Shown here: positions 1 to 7,107 of the stretch, piece after piece
Layout of the letters: every line of letters starts with the position of its first letter
How positions within the stretch are numbered: the stretch's first letter is position 1
Assembly: GCA_020073185.1 (NCBI GenBank)
Contig: JAIQFT010000031.1
Coordinates: 1 to 55,000 of the forward strand
DNA length: 55,000 nucleotides
Direction: 5' to 3'
From: Terriglobia bacterium
GTDB lineage: Bacteria > Acidobacteriota > Terriglobia > Terriglobales > Acidobacteriaceae
The notes under the pieces: model-generated
Seen by the model: the letters and a program-made list of their open reading frames with translations, nothing else
Databases searched by the model: none
Told to the model about the DNA's origin: nothing
Made by a program: the position numbers and the translations under genes

Positions 1-2
1 CG

Positions 3-602
3 CTGCCCAACAGCTTCTGGGAGTTGCAGCAATCGGCGTTTTTTCCTGACAACTTTGGTTTTCTGCGCTACGAAAGCAATAGCGCCGTCGCCACCAAGTC
101 GTTCTTCATAGCGCCAACGGGCAACGTCGGTGTCGGCGTAGCTGCTCCCGCGAACAAGCTGAGCGTGGCCGGCGTAGTGGAGAGCACCACCGGCGGGTTC
201 AGGTTCCCCGACGGATCGGTGCAGTCCACCGGGGCTGGCGCGGGAGGCGCGGCGCGCACGCGCGGCATCACCTTTCTGGCCGGCTGTGACACCTGCGGCG
301 TGCTGGCGGACACGGACGATCAGAAAACCATTTACGTGAACGTAGTCGGCGCCATGACGTTTCAGTCGGTCACTTGTTACTCTGACACCGGCGCACCTGT
401 CATCAACATTCAGCGCAACACCGGTTCTGCCGCCAATATCCTTGCGCCGGACCTGACTTGTTCGACCACCGGCGTCACTTCCACCAGTTTTGTCGCCGGC
501 CAAAATGTTCTGAATGTCAACGATGTCCTGGATTTCTCGATGGTGACTGCCGGCGGAGCGGCCCACCGCGTGACCGTGGTCATCAGGACGCAACTGAACT
601 GA
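3..602 (+). CDS. 3' part of a fibre-like / S74-associated surface protein (5' end outside window)
   Basis: The frame is open from the left edge (first full codon at base 3) to the TGA at 600-602, so the N-terminus lies outside the window. The visible 199 residues contain GNVGVG followed by KLSVAG, then a GGFRFPDGSVQST stretch. That order is typical of repetitive fibre or trimeric-adhesin-like proteins that often end in a peptidase S74 chaperone domain. The C-terminal 120 residues form a small beta-rich-looking domain with two close cysteines (GCDTCG) and no S74 domain. A surface or extracellular role is inferred from the family resemblance. A decayed S74 piece at about 4.4 kb on the same strand may be a relic of a relative. 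Confidence 0.6.
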   Translation: MPNSFWELQQSAFFPDNFGFLRYESNSAVATKSFFIAPTGNVGVGVAAPANKLSVAGVVESTTGGFRFPDGSVQSTGAGAGGAARTRGITFLAGCDTCGVLADTDDQKTIYVNVVGAMTFQSVTCYSDTGAPVINIQRNTGSAANILAPDLTCSTTGVTSTSFVAGQNVLNVNDVLDFSMVTAGGAAHRVTVVIRTQLN

Positions 603-610
603 TCGCTGCC

Positions 611-2296
611 TCAGTCGCTAGTCACCTGGACCAGGCGTTTCTTAGTCGACGTGACCATTAGGTTCGCCCACCACGTGCCCCACGCATCGCCGTTCGGCGA
701 CTGCGGTGGGTGCTTGGGGAACGTCGGCGCGGCCGCATACTCCTGCAAAGTCCAGAAATCGGTGTCATTCAACGGATCCACGACCGTGGAGCTGTAATCG
801 CCCCAGCGGTTCAGATTGTTCGGGTCGATGATGTAATAAAACGAGTCGCCGTTGTGGTAATTCACCGGGTCCCGCATCGAGCCGGCGGCGTCACCGGCAG
901 CGTGGAACGAATAGCAGGCGCTGGGGTAGATGGTGGCGGCGAAGCAGGTGAACCCCAGCAAGACGTCGTTCTGCTTGTTCACCGCCAGGCTCGGATACGC
1001 GTAGAAGAAGGCCGCGGTGGTGTCCTCCACCCGGCCGAATTGCTGCACCGTTCCGTTTGGTAGGAACTGCCACCACTGCGCCGCGGTATGGGTCGGCGCG
1101 CTCGGGTTGACCACAGGCAGAAACACGTTTTGAGCAGCCCATATCGATCCGTTTCTATACACCACGCTCAGCATCCGGGTATCACCGTTGTCGACTTTCA
1201 ATGTCGTTCCCTGCTGCGGAGCATCCACGGAGTGGAAGTCCCACGGAAAAGGAACGGACACCAACGGCGTTGTGGCGAAGACAATCGATTCGGACCCGGG
1301 AGTGCCCGTCAAAGCCGATACCGCTATGTACCCACGGCCTCCAGAATTTCCATTCCAGTTATTCACGTAGTACAGCGTGGTTAGGCTGTCGTCGTACGTC
1401 ACCGCCGGCACCAGCGTGCCGCCCGTCGCCGTGGCGGTTTTGGCGTAAATTGTTGGCGCGTTGCTGTACAGGTCTGCCTTGGAAAAGTAGAACACCGTCG
1501 CCCCGCTGCTGGTGTTGCTGCCTATCGGAATCTGATTAAAGGTAACCGAAACCCAAGTACTGTTGAAACCGAGAGACGGAAAGTCGGCCCAAACCGAGTT
1601 CGTGTGATTGCTGTCGGCGGCGTAGAAGAACCGGTACCACATTCCGGTCGGGTCGCTGGTGGCGCTGACCGCCACATACACCTTGGAGTCTGGGGTATCG
1701 GAGCAGCAAGCCGCCGAGGTCAGCCAGCGATTGCCGTACGGATCGTAAAAAACTCTCGGATCGAACACATCGGCGCCTGAGGGCACACCCCAAAATGTTT
1801 CCGGCAGTACCCGGCTGATGTTGGTGCCGTCGCGTCGCTGGATCAGCACGCCTTCGTTGAGCGCTACGACAATATGGTTGGGGCCGACTGCGCCATCGGT
1901 ATCGGGCGGGATGGTGGTTCCGTCGTCCGACATTCCCTGGAAGTTCATCGTCGGGCTTGGCGACACCACCAGGGGTCGCGGCGCGCTAGCCCCCGGCGAA
2001 GTGCCCAGAGTTGGCGCTTGCGCCAAGGGTCGCACCGCACTCGGCGGCACCTGTTGCGGTGGAGCTTCCTCAATCTGGCGGGTCGCGCGCCACGGCCGCG
2101 GTAGCACCGGTCGGCGCGCCTCTTGCGCCGCCAGCTCGCTAAAATTCATTACCGACCTGCTCACCAGCCGAGGCACGCTGACCGTTGCTTTCTCCTGTCC
2201 GCGCAGGTCGCCGTTCAGGAGCAACACCGCCCCGCAAGACATCGCCAAGACCAACGTTTGCGCGCCGGATTTCACACCTGAAACGCTCAGAAACAC
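611..2296 (-). CDS. Secreted protein of unknown function, paralogue of upstream neighbour
   Basis: 561 residues starting at a GTG, with a strong ribosome site (GAGGAGG, 8 nt upstream) that overlaps the stop region of the preceding gene. The N-terminus has a hydrophobic segment consistent with a signal peptide (about residues 12-33), then a proline-rich linker to about residue 110. The main domain carries blocks shared with the neighbouring paralogue: AVGPNH near the start, FDPRVFYDP, NRWGDYSSTVVDP and FWTLQEYA near the end, closing with KKRLVQVTSD. Repeated aromatic/Gly blocks suggest a beta-propeller-like extracellular domain, but I cannot name the family. It lies 13 nt downstream of its paralogue, so the two are probably co-transcribed. 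Confidence 0.75.
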   Translation of the reverse strand: MFLSVSGVKSGAQTLVLAMSCGAVLLLNGDLRGQEKATVSVPRLVSRSVMNFSELAAQEARRPVLPRPWRATRQIEEAPPQQVPPSAVRPLAQAPTLGTSPGASAPRPLVVSPSPTMNFQGMSDDGTTIPPDTDGAVGPNHIVVALNEGVLIQRRDGTNISRVLPETFWGVPSGADVFDPRVFYDPYGNRWLTSAACCSDTPDSKVYVAVSATSDPTGMWYRFFYAADSNHTNSVWADFPSLGFNSTWVSVTFNQIPIGSNTSSGATVFYFSKADLYSNAPTIYAKTATATGGTLVPAVTYDDSLTTLYYVNNWNGNSGGRGYIAVSALTGTPGSESIVFATTPLVSVPFPWDFHSVDAPQQGTTLKVDNGDTRMLSVVYRNGSIWAAQNVFLPVVNPSAPTHTAAQWWQFLPNGTVQQFGRVEDTTAAFFYAYPSLAVNKQNDVLLGFTCFAATIYPSACYSFHAAGDAAGSMRDPVNYHNGDSFYYIIDPNNLNRWGDYSSTVVDPLNDTDFWTLQEYAAAPTFPKHPPQSPNGDAWGTWWANLMVTSTKKRLVQVTSD

Positions 2297-2309
2297 GCAG
2301 TGAGCCTCC

Positions 2310-4025
2310 TCAGTCGCTGGTCACCTGGAACAAGCGCTTCTTGGCTGTCGGCACCGCGAGGTTCGCCCACCACGTGCCCCAACCGCCGGTGCATGTTGCG
2401 CACAAATTGATCGACGAGGCGTATTCCTGCAGTGTCCAGAAGTCCAGATCATTCACTGGGTCCACTCGGGTCGCACTGTAGTCGCCCCAACGGTTGCGCG
2501 TGCCCAGGAGAACATAGTAGAAGGCTTCCCCGGTTTTGTACGTAAAGGGCGGCTGAACGGCATTGATGCCGGTATTAAAAGGCGCGAACGCATACGCTGC
2601 CTCGGCAAAAATGGACGCCGAAAAATGCGAGAAGCCCAGCAATACGTCGTTCTGCCGGTTCACCGCTATGGATGGATAAGCGTAGAAATTCACCGCCGTC
2701 GAGTCGTCGATGCGCCCGACCTGCTGCACCGTTCCCGTGGTTGAAAGCTGCCACCACTGAATCGCGGACCGCGTGACGCCGGTCGCCGGCAGGAATACCG
2801 TTTGTACCGCCCACAGCGATCCGTTGCGATAGACCACGTCGTGCATGCGGTCGTCGTCGCTGTCGATTAAATGATTGGCATCGCTATTGAGCTGCGGCGC
2901 AAAGTTGTCGGTGGGGGGAGCCATGGCCCACGGATTAGGCGTGGAGGCAAACGGCCCCTTCGTGTAGCTCTCGCTTCCCACCGCACCGGTAATGGTGTTG
3001 ATGCGCAGATATCCGCTGCCGCTGGAGTTCCCATTCCAGCGTTGGACCAGGTACATGGTGGTGAGATTGTTATCCAAGGTGACAGCGGGAGACAGCGTGA
3101 ACCCGCCGTTCGTGTCATCGAACACAGCCGCGTGCAAGGTGCTGGCCCCGGTCATCAACCCGTTGATGTCAAAGGCGAAGATCGTGCCCTTGCTGTAAGT
3201 GTTGGTTGAGATGGTATACATGTTCAGCGTCACCACTACCCAAGTCTTATTGAAGCCCACCGAAGGGAAGTCGCCCCAAAGCGTCGGCGTGGTGGAGTTC
3301 CCGAACGCGGTCTGATCGGCGGGGAAGCTGTACGTCGTCCAAGTCCCGGTGGGATCGTTTGTTTGCGACATCGCGATGTACAAAACTGAATTCGTCTTGT
3401 ACAACGCCGCGATAGATACGAAAATCCAGCGATCGAGGAACGGGTCGTAAAGCACGCGAGGATCGATAGCGTAGTTCCCGTTGTCCGGAGACCTGCCCCA
3501 GAAAGCGCTCAATCCTATGCCTGGTTTGGCGGTGCTTCCTGTCCGCGTTTGAATCAGCACACCATTATTGAGCGTGACCATGAGGTGATTGGGCCCCACG
3601 GCTGCCTGGGTATCGGCGGGTATCCACCAATAACCGTCGAAGCTCATACCCCGCAGGCCGGCAAAGCTGACGCTCGGCGCGGGAGAAGGCGCCTGTGCGG
3701 CGGAGGCTTGCAGCGCGAGCCGCGGCGCGAACTTGGCTTTCGCCGCGGCAGCCGCGGCGACTTCCGGCGGGACTGGGAATGGAGCCGGAGGCTCGCCTTC
3801 CTCAATCGATATCGGTGCAGCGGGCTCGCTATGCGGTAATGCGGCCTGCCGGCGCGCGACCTCGGCGTAATGCACCACCGCGCGAGACTGCCCCACTGCG
3901 TTCTTGCCAGCCACAACCTGGCCCGAGGCGTGGCCGGTGAAGATCAGAATGGACACAAGGACTAACCGGCGGTTCGCCCCAGCGGAGGACACCCTGTCTC
4001 TTCTGTCACCAGCGCTCAGGAACAT
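2310..4025 (-). CDS. Secreted protein of unknown function, first gene of a tandem paralogue pair
   Basis: 571 residues from the ATG at 4025. This start is chosen because it opens with MFLS like the downstream paralogue, has GGAG 10 nt upstream, and places a signal-peptide-like hydrophobic stretch at residues 20-35. The frame stays open upstream to 4235, but that extension is low-quality sequence. Shared blocks with the neighbour include AVGPNH, IDPRVLYDP, NRWGDYSATRVDP and FWTLQEYA, ending KKRLFQVTSD, so the pair arose by tandem duplication. The linker after the signal region is alanine/proline-rich. Function is unknown; export and a repetitive beta architecture are inferred. Confidence 0.75.
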   Translation of the reverse strand: MFLSAGDRRDRVSSAGANRRLVLVSILIFTGHASGQVVAGKNAVGQSRAVVHYAEVARRQAALPHSEPAAPISIEEGEPPAPFPVPPEVAAAAAAKAKFAPRLALQASAAQAPSPAPSVSFAGLRGMSFDGYWWIPADTQAAVGPNHLMVTLNNGVLIQTRTGSTAKPGIGLSAFWGRSPDNGNYAIDPRVLYDPFLDRWIFVSIAALYKTNSVLYIAMSQTNDPTGTWTTYSFPADQTAFGNSTTPTLWGDFPSVGFNKTWVVVTLNMYTISTNTYSKGTIFAFDINGLMTGASTLHAAVFDDTNGGFTLSPAVTLDNNLTTMYLVQRWNGNSSGSGYLRINTITGAVGSESYTKGPFASTPNPWAMAPPTDNFAPQLNSDANHLIDSDDDRMHDVVYRNGSLWAVQTVFLPATGVTRSAIQWWQLSTTGTVQQVGRIDDSTAVNFYAYPSIAVNRQNDVLLGFSHFSASIFAEAAYAFAPFNTGINAVQPPFTYKTGEAFYYVLLGTRNRWGDYSATRVDPVNDLDFWTLQEYASSINLCATCTGGWGTWWANLAVPTAKKRLFQVTSD

Positions 4026-4383
4026 TCGGCGGAGACTCCCTTGGCGTTCTTGCGGTCTGATTTCTGCGGATAACCAATACGGTATCCGAGTCGCACCACA
4101 AGTCAAGCCATTTGACTCGAATCGCTCATGCTCCTGGAGGGGTCTCGGGGCAGCGCAGCCGACAACCGTCGCCTTGCTGCCCCGCCTGCTTCGTGTCGGT
4201 GGCATCGTGGGCATCGCTGACCGCAGCCCTCGCACCCGGACTGTGGGCGTCGCTTTTGAATCGCTTCTCCCGTTTTGACGCTATTCCCGTTCCAGAACGC
4301 TGGGACGGTCGTACGCTTCCTTTGCCATTTCCGGCCAGCCCGTTCCTCGTGTTTCCGCTCCTGTTCAAGCGCGTGTCGCTCGG
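4026..4383. other. Intergenic stretch without a recognisable gene
   Basis: This is the first part of the 669-base gap between the secreted paralogue pair and parB. Several open frames exist but none has a credible start or a domain. The remainder of the gap contains the S74 remnant. Confidence 0.5.
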
Positions 4384-4542
4384 CCGTTCAAGCACGAGAT
4401 CGTCGACCTGGGCGGGGAGAGCGACCTGCTGATGAAGCTGCGGCCGGTGGCTCTTTATTACAAGGCTGAACTCGACGAGACGCAGACGCGGCAGTACGGG
4501 GTGGTGGCCGAGGAAGTGACGCAGGTGGCCCCGCACCACCCT
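4384..4542 (+). pseudogene. Remnant of a peptidase S74 (intramolecular chaperone) domain
   Basis: In frame 1 the sequence reads FKHEIVDLGG, then LLMKLRPVALYYKAELD, then RQYGVVAEEV. This is the hallmark core of the S74 auto-cleaving chaperone domain found at the C-terminus of phage tail spikes and bacterial fibre proteins. The similarity starts abruptly and is lost after VAPH, where the frame becomes proline/arginine-rich noise. No start codon or upstream fibre domain is visible, so this is a relic. It may derive from a relative of the fibre-like protein at the left edge, separated from it by the secreted pair on the opposite strand. Confidence 0.6.
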
Positions 4543-4694
4543 CGTCACGAATCACGCTCGTCAACGTGTGGAACAAAACTACATTCTGCCGTGCCGCCTC
4601 CTGCGGGAACGCACCTCAGAACCCCAAAGTGGACCAGAAACAGCAAAGGCGCGGCCCCCGCCGCGCCAACTGAAGCTGAAACTCGAAACTGACA

Positions 4695-5816
4695 CTACTT
4701 ACCCAACGCCTCCACGATCCGGTCAAAGTCCTCCAGCGACTTGTACTCGATCACTACCTTTCCCTTCCCGTTCTTATCCTGGATCTTCACGCGGCACCCC
4801 AGCCTGCTCTCCAACTCCATCCGCGCCGCGCGCACGTTCGGGTCTTCCGGCTGTTTCTGACGCTCCTTCCAGTCCCCTTCACTCACCGGGCCCAGGTACG
4901 CCAGATGGTTTACCAGCATCTCGGTCTGGCGCACCGACATGTTCTCGCGAATCACCTTCTGCGCCGCCGCCGTCATCACTGTCGGATCGTCGATCGACAT
5001 CAACTCTTTCGCGTGCCCAAAGCTCAGCTCGCGTCGCGCCAGGGCCGTCCGTATCTCCGGCGGCAACTTCAGCAGCCGCAACAGGTTGGCGATCGTCCCG
5101 CGATCCTTGCCGGTCCGTTTCGACATTTCCTCCTGCGTCAGGGCAAACTCGCGGCTCAGCCGTTCGAATGCGTACGCCATCTCCAGGCAGTCGAGGTCCT
5201 CGCGCTGCAGGTTCTCGATCAGCGCCAACTCCATGGCCTGCTCGTTGGACACCTGGCGCACGATCGCCGGCACCGTCGTCCGCCCCGCCAGCTTCGAGGC
5301 CAGCCACCTCCGCTCCCCCGCAATGAGCTGGTACTTGACCGGCAATGGGGCGCCGAAGCCCGCGCCCGCGATTGCTTCGTGTCGCACATATCCTGCCCTG
5401 AGCTCGTCGAAGGGCGCCCACGCCTGTGTGCCTTCACCCGTATTAGGAATTGCCGAAGCGCGCTCGCCCTCGAGCGCGGTCCCCGCCACTGGGCCGTCGG
5501 CCGTCGACCGTCGACCGTCGACAGGAGAATTATATCGTAATACGATAGGTTGCAGCACGCCCTGCGCCCGGATGGACTGCGCCAGTTCCTGCAGCGCCGT
5601 CTCGTCCTGCCGTCTTCGCGGCTGGTACGGGCTTCCCTCGATCTCCTCCAGCCTGATCTCCTGCACATGCTCGCCGCCGCCGTCGGTCTGCGTGCCGGCT
5701 GCCATCCCCGGCGGCGGCAAAGCTGATGCCGGGGCCAGTGTCGGCGCCGTCGGCCTCGCCGCCGGGATCAGCGACTCCAATCCCCTGCCCAGCGCTCTCT
5801 TTTTCTCTTGGATCAT
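4695..5816 (-). CDS. parB: Chromosome partitioning protein ParB with a repeat-derived insertion
   Basis: 373 residues. The N-terminus KRALGRGLESLIP is the standard ParA-interaction segment. It is followed by the ParB/Spo0J CTPase domain (QPRR, ending with LIAGERRWLASKLAG), the ENLQREDL block, the helix-turn-helix region (RTGKDRGTIANLLRLLKLP) and a C-terminal dimerisation tail. ParB binds parS and spreads as a CTP-dependent clamp for origin segregation. In the family the first strand (QPIVLR) is followed within a few residues by YQLIAGERR; here about 65 extra residues (about 95-160) intervene. The insertion keeps frame and is built from repeat sequence. The gene starts 39 nt after parA and is probably co-transcribed with it. 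Confidence 0.95.
   Translation of the reverse strand: MIQEKKRALGRGLESLIPAARPTAPTLAPASALPPPGMAAGTQTDGGGEHVQEIRLEEIEGSPYQPRRRQDETALQELAQSIRAQGVLQPIVLRYNSPVDGRRSTADGPVAGTALEGERASAIPNTGEGTQAWAPFDELRAGYVRHEAIAGAGFGAPLPVKYQLIAGERRWLASKLAGRTTVPAIVRQVSNEQAMELALIENLQREDLDCLEMAYAFERLSREFALTQEEMSKRTGKDRGTIANLLRLLKLPPEIRTALARRELSFGHAKELMSIDDPTVMTAAAQKVIRENMSVRQTEMLVNHLAYLGPVSEGDWKERQKQPEDPNVRAARMELESRLGCRVKIQDKNGKGKVVIEYKSLEDFDRIVEALGK
5337..5534. repeat. Composite repeat insertion inside parB
   Basis: The stretch contains, from low to high coordinate: a copy of the widespread CCCTGAGCTCGTCGAAGGG-type repeat (about 5393-5413, read through as PFDELRAG), a hairpin at 5460-5477 (GCGCTCG / CGAGCGC around CCCT) that also occurs near polA, and a tandem GTCGACC run (about 5507-5521). 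Its length is compatible with the reading frame and it has no stop on the parB strand. It lies between the first strand and the GERR motif of the CTPase domain. Confidence 0.7.
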
Positions 5817-5855
5817 TTTTGACTCTCTAGCGTCAGTCCCTTGCTTCCTTAGCGG

Positions 5856-6674
5856 TTAAGCCTTTGCCGGATCCGCCTCCACCCGCTCGGCACTGACGAC
5901 TGGCTCGCAACTAGCTCCGCGCGCCATGACCTCCTTGGCCAGACGGATGTATGCCTCTGCGCCGCGCGAGCGCACGTCGTACAACAGCGCCGGCTTGCCG
6001 TGGCTAGGCGCCTCCGCCAGACGGACGTTCCGCGGCACGGTGGTTGCGCACAGCTTCTCACCAAAAAACTTCCTCAGCTCCGCCGCCACCTGCTGCGCCA
6101 GATTGGTGCGCTCGTCGTACATGGTGAGCACTACGCCTTCAACCTCCAGCGCCGGGTTCAGGCTCTCACGGATACGCGCGATGGTGTCCAGCAACTCGCT
6201 CACGCCCTCCAGAGCGAAGTACTCCGCCTGCATGGGAATCAGGACGGTGTCGGCGGCTACCAGGGCGTTGAGCGTCAGCAGGTCCAGCGCCGGCGGGCAG
6301 TCCAGCACCACGAAGCGATACCGGCCGCGGACGCCGTCGAGCGCTTCGCGCAGCCGGTACTCCCGGCGGTCCATCTCCACCAGCTCCAGGTTGGCGCCGG
6401 TCAGGTTCCTATTGGATGGTACCAGCCAGAGCTGCTCCAGTTCGGTGGGCTGGATGGCGGCGTCGAGCGCGGCGGCGCCGGTCAGCAAGTGATACGTATT
6501 GGTGCGATCTGGATCGCGAGCAAAGCCTAGGCCGCTGGTGGTGTTGGACTGCGGGTCGCAGTCCACGATGAGCGTCTCCACCTCGGCTGCGGCGAAGGAT
6601 GCGGCCAAGTTGATGGCGGTGGTTGTCTTACCCACGCCACCTTTCTGGTTGGCAACGGCGATGATACGTCCCAT
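5856..6674 (-). CDS. parA: Chromosome partitioning ATPase ParA (Soj)
   Basis: 272 residues from the ATG at 6674, which gives the canonical MGRIIAVANQKGGVGKTTT start with the deviant Walker A motif (KGGVGKTT). Later motifs are DCDPQSN (Walker A'), VVLDCPPALDLLT (Walker B region) and the TVPRNVRLAEAPSHGKP block typical of Soj-type ParA. The ATP-bound dimer binds DNA non-specifically and is released by ParB to move origins. The frame is open further upstream to 6770, but that extension reads through a parS palindrome and is not part of the family. It precedes parB in the same direction. Confidence 0.95.
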   Translation of the reverse strand: MGRIIAVANQKGGVGKTTTAINLAASFAAAEVETLIVDCDPQSNTTSGLGFARDPDRTNTYHLLTGAAALDAAIQPTELEQLWLVPSNRNLTGANLELVEMDRREYRLREALDGVRGRYRFVVLDCPPALDLLTLNALVAADTVLIPMQAEYFALEGVSELLDTIARIRESLNPALEVEGVVLTMYDERTNLAQQVAAELRKFFGEKLCATTVPRNVRLAEAPSHGKPALLYDVRSRGAEAYIRLAKEVMARGASCEPVVSAERVEADPAKA

Positions 6675-6746
6675 GGGTATGGCGGAGAGCTCGCGAGATA
6701 AAGGGTACCCCTTGGCTTGAGCGTAAAGCAATTGCGAAATGGCGAT

Positions 6747-6776
6747 CCACAACTGTTCCACGTGGAACAATTGTGG
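6747..6776. promoter_or_regulatory. parS site 1 (ParB binding palindrome)
   Basis: The core TGTTCCACGTGGAACA (6754-6769) is a perfect 16-bp palindrome. It matches the form reported for Myxococcus parS and differs from the Bacillus consensus at two symmetric positions. It is extended on both sides to a near-perfect 30-bp palindrome by CCACAA and TTGTGG arms, each separated from the core by one unpaired base. It sits directly upstream of parA. Confidence 0.85.
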
Positions 6777-6840
6777 AAAACCATTTGAAACGTGTTCAAA
6801 AGAAGGACCGCTGCGTGGCGCGGTGGCGGAGAAAAGATTT

Positions 6841-6870
6841 CCACAACTGTTCCACGCGGAACAATTGTGG
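6841..6870. promoter_or_regulatory. parS site 2 (ParB binding palindrome, one core change)
   Basis: The core TGTTCCACGCGGAACA (6848-6863) carries the same CCACAA/TTGTGG outer arms as site 1 and differs from it by one base at the centre (GTG to GCG). Spacing between the two core starts is 94 bp. The remainder of the 6675-7107 gap shows no gene. Confidence 0.8.
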
Positions 6871-7107
6871 AAATCTCATATTGAGACGCCGCGAGGCACC
6901 CAGGCGTGTCAAAACGGGCCTAGCTCCAATACGAGACAACGATTCTCTGCAGAGGGCACATTTCCGCACCGACGCGAATTCAGATGGGGTAGATGAAACA
7001 GCAGGGATTGGCGATGTCGGCGTCCCTGTTGCTCATCCGAACTTTGGCGACGGTTGCTGGTGGAGGATCCACCGGGCGTCGAGTTGTTCCGTCTTGGAGA
7101 AAGAAGA

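Noticed and set aside
6675-6770. N-terminal extension of ParA reading through parS site 1
   Set aside because: The extension encodes the palindrome and lacks conservation; the family start MGRIIAVANQKGG fits 6674.
6675-7107. Replication origin beside parAB
   Set aside because: parS sites are present, but no DnaA-box cluster or AT-rich unwinding region was found; dnaA and dnaN are absent.
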